Assembly (NCBI GenBank): GCA_022704525.1
Contig: JAKJGF010000011.1
Coordinates: 1-41,924 of the forward strand
Source: Bacillota bacterium
GTDB taxonomy: Bacteria; Vulcanimicrobiota; SpSt-956; JAKJGF01
Direction: 5' to 3'
Length of the DNA: 41,924 nucleotides
Both the position numbers and the translations under genes were made by a program. Shown piece by piece: positions 15,702-24,206 of the stretch. Position 1 is the first letter of the stretch. The number at the start of each line of letters is the position of its first letter. The notes under the pieces were generated by a model. The model ran no database searches. It saw nothing but the letters and a program-made list of their open reading frames with translations, and was not told where the DNA came from.

Positions 15702-18017
15702 CTAATAGTAATTTAAAGGTATAAAAGTGCTTGAATGAATTCCATCTTCTTCTACACAGGTAGATGACCATAGGCTGGTTAAGTAACCTGAGAATTCCTT
15801 TATTTTATCCACCTGTCCTTTTAATTGGTCTTCCTGAAACATTAACACCAGACCTGTAGTATCTTTTAAATTCATAAATGAGACACCTGTAAGGTTCTCT
15901 GTGGATATCTGATTCATAGCTATTTTGTAGTCTCTTGAATGTTGAATTGATTTTATATTACCCTTAAAAGTATCTATAGCTTTTTCCATGGGTTTCTTTG
16001 TTTTCCCTAGTGTTATGACTAAGTAATTATCAATAAAACTATAAGATACATTTAAAGGAGATGATGTAATAAAATTTTTCTTATTGTTAAATCCTTCATA
16101 AGAGATTCCTCTATATGTGCTTTTTATCAGAAGTTCAGTAGAATAATTGGTGAATAATGAAACCACTTTTTTGAAAGGTTCTTTATCCTTTATTCCGAGG
16201 GTTACAATTATATCAGGCACGGATAGGGGCAGGGATTTTTCATTTCCATCTTCATCTTTTCCCAGAGTATATCCTGTTTCTGAGTAATATCTTGGATAAT
16301 TTTTTTCTATTTCTTCAATAGCCAGATCACCTGAATATGCTACATAAAATGGAGGATATTCTCCAGCAGGTTTTTCGTCTATAGGTACAATTATGTAATT
16401 TCCTTTCCCCGGTGCCCTGGGTACTTTTTCCAGGTAAGCAGGTACGAGATCCTCAACTTTTTCAGGTATAGCACCTGAATTCGCCTTCTGATAACCTGTT
16501 ACGCTATCTGTAATATCATATAAATCCTTCTCACATTGTTCTACTTCATTCATTTTTTTTATGTCTTTCATATATTCCGGTGTAAATGTGTAAGATATAG
16601 ACGTCTCTCCTGAAAGATTTTCTATTATATCTCTTTCTATATCTAATTCTGTGAAAAGTTTAACCATTTGTTTAAGGGATTCATATTTTTCCTGAATATT
16701 GGGAAAAGCTGCCATTATTTCTTTTCCTGTTTTCCACATAACAGTAAGATCTGAACTGACCATAATAACAGAAGAATCTTCAGGAATGATTTTCAGACTG
16801 CCCGATTTTTCTTTATTTTTATCCAGAAGAATTTTTATTATAGGACTTTCACTTGCCTTATCGAGGTGTAGATAAGAATCAATTTTAAGTCCTCCGCCAT
16901 TACTTGATATTACTATTCCATAGCTTTTAAAAGCCTTCAGGGCAGGAGAAGATATAGTATTCCATGAACCTTTTGATAAGTCTTCCTCAAGAGGAGGCAG
17001 TATATTTTCCAGATTGACAAAGGTATAAGCCATAGATGTTTCAGGCATTTTATCTCTGAATTTTAAAAATAGATTATTCTCTTGTATATTTTTTTTTGTG
17101 CCGCTATTCGCCTGGAGAGATTTTTTTATTATATCGGAATTACTGGCAAAGAGAAGAGCTTTTTCTGTAAGACAGTAACTTAAATTGCCTTTTTCCAGAG
17201 AGACAATTTTATAGTTTTCATATTCTTCCGTACAGGGCTTCCACTGACTTTTTTCCTGTATTCTGGATATGAAATTTTCAGCCTTTATCCTGTCTTTTAT
17301 TCCCCCTGCTATTAGATAATCAGGATATGCTTCTTCTGGCATTTCTTTTTGATATGGAACAACATCTCCAATTCCTTTTTCACTTCTATAAGCAGGATAT
17401 TTCCCTGTTACTCCTGCTTCTTTATGTACATGTTCATAGCATTCCAGTAAAAAAATCTGGTTTTCTTTTTCTGAGGTATAGACGTATTTTCCACCTGCAG
17501 GGCAGAATGGTAAAGCTTCTATATAATCAGGTACCAGTTCTTTTAATTCTTTCGGGTATGTTTTATTTGTTTCATAATATTGTTCCAGGGCACCAGAGAT
17601 TTTCCACAGATTTCCCTCACATTTTTCCAGTTTTCTTCTGGCTTTTGCAAAGTTATAGAAATTTTTAGTATTGAACATGGCCAGAGAGAGTTCTGGTTCA
17701 GCCCAGGATAATAATTCCTCTTCCAGGTTAAGACCGTTTTTTTCCTGAAAGTCTGACATTAATTTTTTGAGTACTTTGATTTCTTCAGTTTCATTACCTT
17801 CTTTACTATTTTTCAATTGCCATATAATGGGGTAAAAGTTTATATTTGAATAAACTTCTGCTTCATAAGGAATAAATGTTTCTGTTTGAGATTTATGTCC
17901 TGACAGAAGGTAATAATTTTTTGCACCCATAAGGGATAATCCGAGACATAGTACCATAAGGCCAAGAATTAAAATTTCTCCACTGGCCATGCCGTTATTA
18001 CTTTTTACTTTTTGCAT
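15702..18017 (-). CDS. DUF3352-like envelope protein with two pilin-like inserts
   Basis: A 771-aa protein anchored by one N-terminal membrane segment (GEILILGLMVLCLGLSLMGA, near residues 13-32), the rest outside. Its scaffold resembles DUF3352 proteins (repeats such as SYCLTEKALLFASNS and DNYLVITLGKTKKP, with PYPDYLIAGGIKD-type strands). Two inserts, starting at residues 133 (CEGNLWKISGALEQYYETNK, then YPKELKELVPDYIEALPFCP) and 495 (CEKDLYDITDSVTGYQKANS, then VEDLVPAYLEKVPRAPG), look like the C-terminal part of type II secretion/type IV pseudopilins. Function unknown. I use the ATG at 18017 (AGAGGT seven bases upstream); the frame is open for 17 codons more. It has its own promoter, divergent from the urocanase gene. 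Confidence 0.72.
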   Translation of the reverse strand: MQKVKSNNGMASGEILILGLMVLCLGLSLMGAKNYYLLSGHKSQTETFIPYEAEVYSNINFYPIIWQLKNSKEGNETEEIKVLKKLMSDFQEKNGLNLEEELLSWAEPELSLAMFNTKNFYNFAKARRKLEKCEGNLWKISGALEQYYETNKTYPKELKELVPDYIEALPFCPAGGKYVYTSEKENQIFLLECYEHVHKEAGVTGKYPAYRSEKGIGDVVPYQKEMPEEAYPDYLIAGGIKDRIKAENFISRIQEKSQWKPCTEEYENYKIVSLEKGNLSYCLTEKALLFASNSDIIKKSLQANSGTKKNIQENNLFLKFRDKMPETSMAYTFVNLENILPPLEEDLSKGSWNTISSPALKAFKSYGIVISSNGGGLKIDSYLHLDKASESPIIKILLDKNKEKSGSLKIIPEDSSVIMVSSDLTVMWKTGKEIMAAFPNIQEKYESLKQMVKLFTELDIERDIIENLSGETSISYTFTPEYMKDIKKMNEVEQCEKDLYDITDSVTGYQKANSGAIPEKVEDLVPAYLEKVPRAPGKGNYIIVPIDEKPAGEYPPFYVAYSGDLAIEEIEKNYPRYYSETGYTLGKDEDGNEKSLPLSVPDIIVTLGIKDKEPFKKVVSLFTNYSTELLIKSTYRGISYEGFNNKKNFITSSPLNVSYSFIDNYLVITLGKTKKPMEKAIDTFKGNIKSIQHSRDYKIAMNQISTENLTGVSFMNLKDTTGLVLMFQEDQLKGQVDKIKEFSGYLTSLWSSTCVEEDGIHSSTFIPLNYY

Positions 18018-18092
18018 AGTTTTACCTCTTTCTTTATTTGTTATAATTAACCCTGAGTCAATCTTCAAAGATTATGCCAGTTTTCTAAAATT

Positions 18093-18122
18093 ATTCTATC
18101 ATATTTCGTATTATTATTTCAA
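18093..18122 (-). promoter_or_regulatory. Promoter of the DUF3352-like gene
   Basis: On the minus strand TTGAAA (18117-18122) and TAGAAT (18093-18098) are 18 bases apart, about 75 bp upstream of the chosen start. Confidence 0.55.
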
Positions 18123-18127
18123 TCATG

Positions 18128-18156
18128 TTGACTTAAGATATTTGAGATTGTATTAT
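18128..18156 (+). promoter_or_regulatory. Promoter of the urocanase-family gene
   Basis: TTGACT (18128-18133) and TATTAT (18151-18156) are 17 bases apart. It is back to back with the promoter of the divergent gene, and a heptamer hairpin lies in the transcript leader just after it. Confidence 0.6.
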
Positions 18157-18205
18157 GGAGAAGTGAGAAGTGAAAAGAGGATTATTTTAAGTCACCTTTT
18201 CACTA
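18157..18205. repeat. GTGAGAA-type heptamer hairpin in a transcript leader
   Basis: GAGAAGTGAGAAGTGAAAAG faces CACCTTTTCACT. It lies between the promoter and the AAGGAGG ribosome binding site of the urocanase-family gene, so it would form in the 5' untranslated RNA. Confidence 0.55.
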
Positions 18206-18226
18206 TTTTAAAAGGAGGCTTAATTT

Positions 18227-19999
18227 ATGAAAATTGACATATTCAAATCCCTTACAGAAGGTCCTCTACCTTTTGGTAAACCAGATGAATGGTATATGGA
18301 AAGACTTCCCCTTAAGGCACCTGAAGGACAGGTATTTCGTATAAATAAACACGGTTATGTGGGAGCAGAGCTTGCAGCAAGGAATTTTTTAAATAATCTG
18401 GATCCTGATGTGGCGGAGAAACGTTCTTCAAGGGTGGTATATGGAGGCAAAGGTAGAGCAGCCAGAACTGCCTTTGACGCTATGGATATCCTTTATCAGT
18501 TGAGTGAACTAAAAAAGGGAGAAACCCTGCAGGTTCAGTCAGGAGCGGTTTCAGCAGTTCTTCGTTTTGGCCTTAGAAATTCTGTTCAGATAGCCAATAC
18601 AAATCTTATTGGAAGTTATGACACACAGGTTCATGAGGAATATCTTGAAAAACTCGGTCTTATAATGTACGGCCAGTATACTGCAGGAAGTTGGATTTAT
18701 ATAGGAACACAGGGAATACTTCAGGGTACTTATCTTACCTTTCTGGAAGCAATTAAAAAGGTAAAAGATAAAATAGGAAAGAGATTGCCGAAGATTTTAA
18801 CTGCTGGATGTGGTGCTATGTCGGGAGCTCAGGGTGCGGCAGCTACTCTTGCCTGTTCTGTTATTCTTATTGTTGAACCCAGATTGGAGTCCCTGGAAAA
18901 AAGGGTTCGCTTTGCTCAGCTTGATACGATAATGACAGATCTGGATGAGGCTCTGGCTTTTATAGATAAATCTGCAGAAGAAAGAAAACCTGTGTCCGTA
19001 GGTTTTGTGGGAAATGCAGGTGTCATCTATCCTGAATTGTTAAAAAGAGGATGGATACCTGATATTGTTACTGAACAGACCTGTGCCCATGACAGATTGA
19101 AGTACCTCCCCCATACATTGAGTGTTCAGGAGGCAGATAGCCTGAGCAATGGAGATGATGAAGACAAAAAGAAATATGTTCATCTCTCTTCAGAGACTCT
19201 TAAGCTTCATATAGAAGCTATGATTAAATTCCAGGAAAGAGGAACCTATGTGTTTGATTATGGAACAGGAGCAAGAAGGTGGGCTTTTGAAATTGGAGTG
19301 AATGTTAAAAGATCTGATGGTTCCTATATATATCCTGGCTTTGTAGAAGATCTTATTAGAAGCGGATATTTTGCTGAAGGTTCAGGTCCTTTCCGTTTTA
19401 TTGCCTATAATGGTCAGGAAGCACTTTATGCCTTTGAAGAGGCACTTTTGAAAGAGTTTAATGACGCAAGACATAAAACGTTTCATACATGGATAAAAAA
19501 AGCGAGAACTCTAAAACCTCAGGGAACTGCTTCCAGAATTTGCTGGCTTAATTATAGTGATAGAGCAAAAGCGGCTGAGGTAATGCATAAACTTATACCT
19601 CGGTATGGATATATTGGAATAGGAAGAGACCATCTCGATGCAGGTGGAGCCGCTTCAGTAGAGAGATGTACCGAAGGATTGCCGGGAGGATCCATAGCTG
19701 ACTGGGTTATGTTGGGAGCTATGGGGGTTTCAGCTATGGGCGCAGATGTAGTGGCAATCCACGGAGGAGGAGGTACAGGTATGGGGAATTCCAGAACCTA
19801 TGGATATACTATATTTCTGGATGGCTCAGAAGAATCTCTACATTCTGTAAGAAAGGTACTTCTATTTGATCCTGCCCAGGGAATAGGAAGACTTCATGCC
19901 GAGGATGTAAAAGAAACTTATGCACCCGTAAAGGCAATTAATAAGGCCGGTTATATGACCATTTTTCCTTACAGAAACAGAGCGGGTCTGGTTACCTAG
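18227..19999 (+). CDS. Divergent urocanase-family protein
   Basis: A 590-aa protein of the urocanase family, whose known member adds water to urocanate in histidine breakdown using a tightly bound NAD. Kept family stretches: GSWIYIGTQGILQGTY near residue 155, VSVGFVGNAGVIYPELLKRG near 258, PDIVTEQTCAHD, the cysteine in SRICWLNYSDRAKA (the catalytic-cysteine region), GIGRDHLDAGGAASVERCTE, and HGGGGTGMGNSRTYG. Several of these differ from ordinary HutU, where I would expect GSVASPNRETE and HHGGGVGMGYSQ. It is also somewhat longer than usual (about 550). No hutH, hutI or hutG is nearby. It may have another substrate, so I leave the symbol empty. AAGGAGG sits eight bases before the ATG. Confidence 0.8.
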   Translation: MKIDIFKSLTEGPLPFGKPDEWYMERLPLKAPEGQVFRINKHGYVGAELAARNFLNNLDPDVAEKRSSRVVYGGKGRAARTAFDAMDILYQLSELKKGETLQVQSGAVSAVLRFGLRNSVQIANTNLIGSYDTQVHEEYLEKLGLIMYGQYTAGSWIYIGTQGILQGTYLTFLEAIKKVKDKIGKRLPKILTAGCGAMSGAQGAAATLACSVILIVEPRLESLEKRVRFAQLDTIMTDLDEALAFIDKSAEERKPVSVGFVGNAGVIYPELLKRGWIPDIVTEQTCAHDRLKYLPHTLSVQEADSLSNGDDEDKKKYVHLSSETLKLHIEAMIKFQERGTYVFDYGTGARRWAFEIGVNVKRSDGSYIYPGFVEDLIRSGYFAEGSGPFRFIAYNGQEALYAFEEALLKEFNDARHKTFHTWIKKARTLKPQGTASRICWLNYSDRAKAAEVMHKLIPRYGYIGIGRDHLDAGGAASVERCTEGLPGGSIADWVMLGAMGVSAMGADVVAIHGGGGTGMGNSRTYGYTIFLDGSEESLHSVRKVLLFDPAQGIGRLHAEDVKETYAPVKAINKAGYMTIFPYRNRAGLVT

Positions 20000-20044
20000 T
20001 GAGAGGTGAGAAGTGAGAAGATTACTTTCTTTCACTTTTTTCTT
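19999..20044. repeat. GTGAGAG-type heptamer hairpin at convergent ends
   Basis: GTGAGAGGTGAGAAGTGAG begins directly at the urocanase stop codon and faces CTTTCTTTCACTTTTTTC. It fills the whole 43-bp gap to the converging HNH gene, and ends in a T-run usable as a terminator. Confidence 0.6.
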
Positions 20045-20543
20045 ATTGTGCCAGCCTTACAGGCAAATATTTTACCCATTCAGGATTTATATCAGCGAGG
20101 TTTATAAAATAAGTGGGTTTTAATGAACCGGGAAGTAATTTCATTCCTGCTTCTTCTGGAGTAAGATCTTTCTTTTTATAGTTACATTCTACACAGGAGG
20201 TTACAGTATTTTCCCAGGTATCTTTCCCTCCACGGCTTTTGGGTATTATATGATCTATGGTAATTGAATTATTTGTTTTAAGTGATTTATTACAATAACG
20301 GCACCTGTATCTGTCTCTTTTATAAATATTTGTTCTGCAGTATTTATAATCCATATAAGCTATATTATTATATGTCTTAAGTTTTATTACATTGGGAATT
20401 ATATACTCTCTGTTTACTGTTCGAATTTTGTAACTGGAGGGTTCTATAATATCAGCTTTATCCATGAACAATAACTTTAAACCTCTCTTCCAGTTTATTA
20501 CTCCTGTAGGAAGATAACTAGAGTTGAGAACCAGTACTTTCAA
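20043..20543 (-). CDS. Stand-alone HNH endonuclease
   Basis: A 166-aa protein with an N-terminal strand-rich part (MKVLVLNSSYLPTGVINWKR) and an HNH nuclease domain near residues 75-135. A zinc knuckle is formed by RCRYC and SCVECN, and between them DHIIPKSRGGKDTWENTV carries the catalytic His and the Asn/His positions. This length and N-terminus are typical of the widespread single-domain HNH proteins of unknown cellular role. The start is a TTG at 20543, chosen because GAGGGGG lies eight bases upstream and no ATG fits. It is flanked by the heptamer hairpin downstream and the PQQ-repeat gene upstream. Confidence 0.87.
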   Translation of the reverse strand: MKVLVLNSSYLPTGVINWKRGLKLLFMDKADIIEPSSYKIRTVNREYIIPNVIKLKTYNNIAYMDYKYCRTNIYKRDRYRCRYCNKSLKTNNSITIDHIIPKSRGGKDTWENTVTSCVECNYKKKDLTPEEAGMKLLPGSLKPTYFINLADINPEWVKYLPVRLAQ

Positions 20544-20595
20544 TTAGTATACCCCCTCTGTCAAAATATAAATAAATTTGCAGAAAGATATATTA

Positions 20596-23500
20596 TTATT
20601 CTCCAGAGGCGTAAAGAAATCCTGCTTTTGAGGTAATATAGAGAATTCCTTCCGGCGAGAGATTAAGAGATGATGTTACAGGTGATTTTATATCTAATAC
20701 CCATTTTTTTATTCCATATGAATTCAGAGCATAAATTTTTCCTTCTATAGATGAAAAATATATATTTCCTTTATTATCTAAAAGGGGTGATGTTTTTATA
20801 GCACTATCGGCTTTAAAGGTCCATTTTAATTGACCCTTTGATTTTAAAGCATATAAGATACCATTATTACATGCTGTATATACACTTTTACTGTATTCAT
20901 CAAAGGATGGATTATTCTGTGTTTTATCTTTTAAAATGTAAGACCACAGGCGTTCTCCTTTTGAAGAATCTATAGCAATTAAATCTCCTTTTCTACTTAT
21001 GGAATATATAATTCCTTCTTCCGAGATACAGGGAGATGTAATAGATTCTGTATTTAATTTCCAGTTAAGTTTCCCTCTATCAATAGCGTAAATATAACCA
21101 CTCTGTGAGGTTATATAAATAATATCTTTTTTAATTGCAGGAGAAGATTTTAGAGGTGTTCCAATATAAAAACTCCACTTTTTATTTCCCTCTGTTGTAA
21201 AGCAATAGAGGTATCCATCATTGGAACCAGTATAAATAAGACCTTTTTCATCTATGAGAGGAGAGCTTTCTATAGAACCCTGTGTTTTATACCTCCATAG
21301 AAGTTTACCCTCCTTGTTGTAAGCTTTTAGAGTCCCATCATCACAACCCAGAAAGATATCTTCTTTTCTATTTGTAGCAGGATTACCCTTGGCAGGAGAA
21401 CTTAAAGAAATAACCCATTTTTTAGAACCATCCGGATTTACAGCATAAAGATTATTTGTACCTGAAATTACATATATATTGCCCTCTGCAGTTATAACAG
21501 GAGAGGTTTGATTATGCCAATCCAGAAATTTGAAGAAATTTTTACCTTTTCCGTAAGAGCTTATTTTTTCAATACCGCTTTCCACTGCTTTTAAGTTTTT
21601 CAGATTAATAACGGAATATACAATAAAGAGATTACCATTAGAATCCAGACAGGGTGAATTTAATACATAACCTCTGGTTTTATGTCTCCATATTTCAGAA
21701 CCCCTGTAATTCAGAGCTATAACTTCTCCTTTCTGAGTTGCAAGATAAATATTTCCATAGGAATCTGTTATGGGAGGACTTTTAACTGTGCCTTCTATTT
21801 TGAAATTCCATTTTAATATTCCTTTTTCATTCAGACACATTAACTTACTTTCGAGACTGGTTCCTTCCCGTGTGGTAATATATTTCTGTGTAATTATGTT
21901 TATATCATCATTTGAGAGTATAACAGGAGGAACCTCTATTGTTTCTTTCTCTGAAAGGGAATATAATTTTAATTTTTTATTATCTTTTTTAATTAAATAT
22001 AGTCCATCCCTCCCTGTTATGTATATATTACCTTTACTGTCTGCTTCTCCATAACTGGCATTAGTACAGATTTTTTGTTTTTTCTTTATTTTTCCCTGTT
22101 CTGATATGGTAAATAGATAGCCGTCTCCTGTGAGCTGATAGATTGTTCCCTGAATGTCCAGAAGTGGTTTACTGCAAATTAAATCATCCAATACTGCTTT
22201 CCATTTTAATGTTCCTTTCTGAGTAAGACAGTAAATTTGATGTCCGCTTGATGCATATATAAAGCCTTTTTTATCGATTGAGGGCGAATATTTAAAACTA
22301 TCATCCCCCTGGAAAGCCCATTTTAGTATTCCCTCCTCTCTAAGGGCAATAATACGTTGATCCCAGGTTGTGAAATATATTGTACCATCCTGTCCTGCTA
22401 CAGGATCACTGTATTCAGTCCTGCCGATTTTATCAAAAATCCATCTTATCTTCCCTTCAGAAGTTAAAGCATAAATTTTACCCTCTTCGTCACGTTCACC
22501 TGTTCCTATATATATATTGCCTTCCTTTGTGATAACAGGAGGTGTAACTCCTACATCTCCTAACCGTAAAAACCATTTTATGTTTGGAACCAGAGGGCCT
22601 TCATAGGAACTCTGGGAGTTTCTATGACTGTTCTGGCCGTAAAGAGTTCCGCTTACACCTTTAGAAGGACTGTCTGGTATGGGTGTAAATTGGACTGTTT
22701 CTTCTCCTGAGTGGAGGGAATAAATATTTCCATCTAAAGAGGTAAAATAAAGAGTTTCATCTTCTCCTATGGAAGGACTTCCCTCTATAGCCTCATGACA
22801 TTTAAATTTCCAGAGGAGCTTTCCTTTTTTATTAATTGCATAAAGATAACGGTCATAGGAACCTGTATAAATATTTCCTTCTCCGTCTATTACAGGAGAG
22901 GATCTTATTATATCACCTGTCTGAAAGGACCAGTTTATATTTCCTTTCTGATCAAAAGAGTAGATTTTCCCATCATAACATCCTGTATATATATTTCCAT
23001 CTCTGCTTATGGATGGTGAACCTGTCATCTTTCCTTCCACAGGAACAAGAAATTTTTTTTTATTACCGGCTATTGCCATAAAAGCATTATTTTCTTCTCC
23101 CCATATGCCAAGGTAATTTGTGTCTCCTTTTCCCAGAGAAGAAGGAGAAGTGGGATTTTCTTCTTTTCGATACCATTTTGTAATTCCCTTAGAATTCAGT
23201 GCATGAATACCGTAATCGCTCAGATAAACAGTTCCATCCTGTCCTATTACTGCCGATGCATCTTTATATTTTATTTTAATTTTCCAGATTTCTTTCCCTT
23301 TCGGAGAGATGGCATAGAAATAACCGGAGGAGTTTATATAAATGATACCTTCTTCACTTATAACAGGTAAAGATAAAGAGATATTTTTACCTGTTTTAAA
23401 TTTCCATTCCTCTTTTCCATCTGAATTAATGGAATAAAAATAACCGTCGAAAGAATGAATATAAATACTTCCTTTCTGTATTATAAGTGGTGTGGAACGG

Positions 23501-23904
23501 ATTTTCCCACCTGTTTTAAATTTCCATTTAAGATTTCCTTCGGGTTTTATGGCATAGAGATAGGAGTCATCGCTCCCTGTGTATATTACCTCATCAGAAC
23601 CTATTACAGGAGATGAATGAATTTCGCCGTCTGTTTTAAAGAACCATTTCAGATTTCCTTTAACAGGCCCCAGGTTTTTTGTGTATCCTCTATGGGCAGG
23701 ATCATGGGCAAACATTGGCCAGGGAGAATCGGCAGGTGCGTATGAATTCCCGGGTATGGCGGTAGAGATGGGAGAGGGAATTTCTGCAGGTATAGGTGTT
23801 GGAGTATTTTCCCTGCACCCTCCAATAATAATTATAAAAATTAAGAGTATTAAAATCTTTCTCCTAATTTTCCAATTAAAAAAGATCTGGCAAAAAGTTA
23901 ACAT
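20596..23904 (-). CDS. Giant PQQ-like beta-propeller repeat lipoprotein
   Basis: A 1102-aa exported lipoprotein. RRKILILLIFIIIIGGC gives a lipobox with Cys30 as the probable lipidated residue, followed by a Pro-rich linker (PTPIPAEIPSPISTAIPG) and DSPWPMFAHDPAHRGY, the usual opening of such propellers. The rest is made of roughly two dozen repeats of about 40 residues with the pattern G-x-I-Y-x-G-S-x-D-G-Y-L-Y-A-I, then G-x-x-K-W-x-F-K-T-G, and I-x-S-S-P-x-I, enough for several eight-bladed propellers in line. Residues for real PQQ cofactor binding are not evident; these repeats usually act as scaffolds or adhesins. No ribosome binding site precedes the ATG, so the exact start is uncertain. 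Lgt from this window would process it. Confidence 0.85.
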   Translation of the reverse strand: MLTFCQIFFNWKIRRKILILLIFIIIIGGCRENTPTPIPAEIPSPISTAIPGNSYAPADSPWPMFAHDPAHRGYTKNLGPVKGNLKWFFKTDGEIHSSPVIGSDEVIYTGSDDSYLYAIKPEGNLKWKFKTGGKIRSTPLIIQKGSIYIHSFDGYFYSINSDGKEEWKFKTGKNISLSLPVISEEGIIYINSSGYFYAISPKGKEIWKIKIKYKDASAVIGQDGTVYLSDYGIHALNSKGITKWYRKEENPTSPSSLGKGDTNYLGIWGEENNAFMAIAGNKKKFLVPVEGKMTGSPSISRDGNIYTGCYDGKIYSFDQKGNINWSFQTGDIIRSSPVIDGEGNIYTGSYDRYLYAINKKGKLLWKFKCHEAIEGSPSIGEDETLYFTSLDGNIYSLHSGEETVQFTPIPDSPSKGVSGTLYGQNSHRNSQSSYEGPLVPNIKWFLRLGDVGVTPPVITKEGNIYIGTGERDEEGKIYALTSEGKIRWIFDKIGRTEYSDPVAGQDGTIYFTTWDQRIIALREEGILKWAFQGDDSFKYSPSIDKKGFIYASSGHQIYCLTQKGTLKWKAVLDDLICSKPLLDIQGTIYQLTGDGYLFTISEQGKIKKKQKICTNASYGEADSKGNIYITGRDGLYLIKKDNKKLKLYSLSEKETIEVPPVILSNDDINIITQKYITTREGTSLESKLMCLNEKGILKWNFKIEGTVKSPPITDSYGNIYLATQKGEVIALNYRGSEIWRHKTRGYVLNSPCLDSNGNLFIVYSVINLKNLKAVESGIEKISSYGKGKNFFKFLDWHNQTSPVITAEGNIYVISGTNNLYAVNPDGSKKWVISLSSPAKGNPATNRKEDIFLGCDDGTLKAYNKEGKLLWRYKTQGSIESSPLIDEKGLIYTGSNDGYLYCFTTEGNKKWSFYIGTPLKSSPAIKKDIIYITSQSGYIYAIDRGKLNWKLNTESITSPCISEEGIIYSISRKGDLIAIDSSKGERLWSYILKDKTQNNPSFDEYSKSVYTACNNGILYALKSKGQLKWTFKADSAIKTSPLLDNKGNIYFSSIEGKIYALNSYGIKKWVLDIKSPVTSSLNLSPEGILYITSKAGFLYASGE

Positions 23905-24074
23905 TTTTGTATGTGTATTTCTGAAAGTTTATTTTTTACAATGATGTATATGGCAGTAAAGTTTTATCTATTTCGGTTTTCATAAGATAAATCCTTCCTT
24001 AATTGAAATGAAATCTGTAACCTCGTAATTTACTTTTTATTAGTTATCATTTCTTTTTGCTTATATGAATAAAT

Positions 24075-24139
24075 GTTAACAATTTTGTAACAAGTTATTC
24101 GTAAAATTCCTTGTTATGTAATTGAAAAATTAATATAAT
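24075..24139 (+). promoter_or_regulatory. C11-regulon box and promoter, copy 1
   Basis: Box GTTAACAATTTTGTAACA (24075-24092) is an 11-bp-period direct repeat of TTAACA/GTAACA. TTGTTA (24111-24116) and TATAAT (24134-24139) follow with a 17-base spacer. The 23905-24074 stretch before it holds no gene. Confidence 0.75.
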
Positions 24140-24206
24140 AATTGTAAGCTGAGAGTTAAGGGAAAATTAACAAATTCATATATAATTAAATTCAGGAGGT
24201 ATTATA

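Noticed and set aside
17327..17668. 113-codon plus-strand frame within the DUF3352-like gene
   Set aside because: Antisense shadow of a gene with clear motifs.
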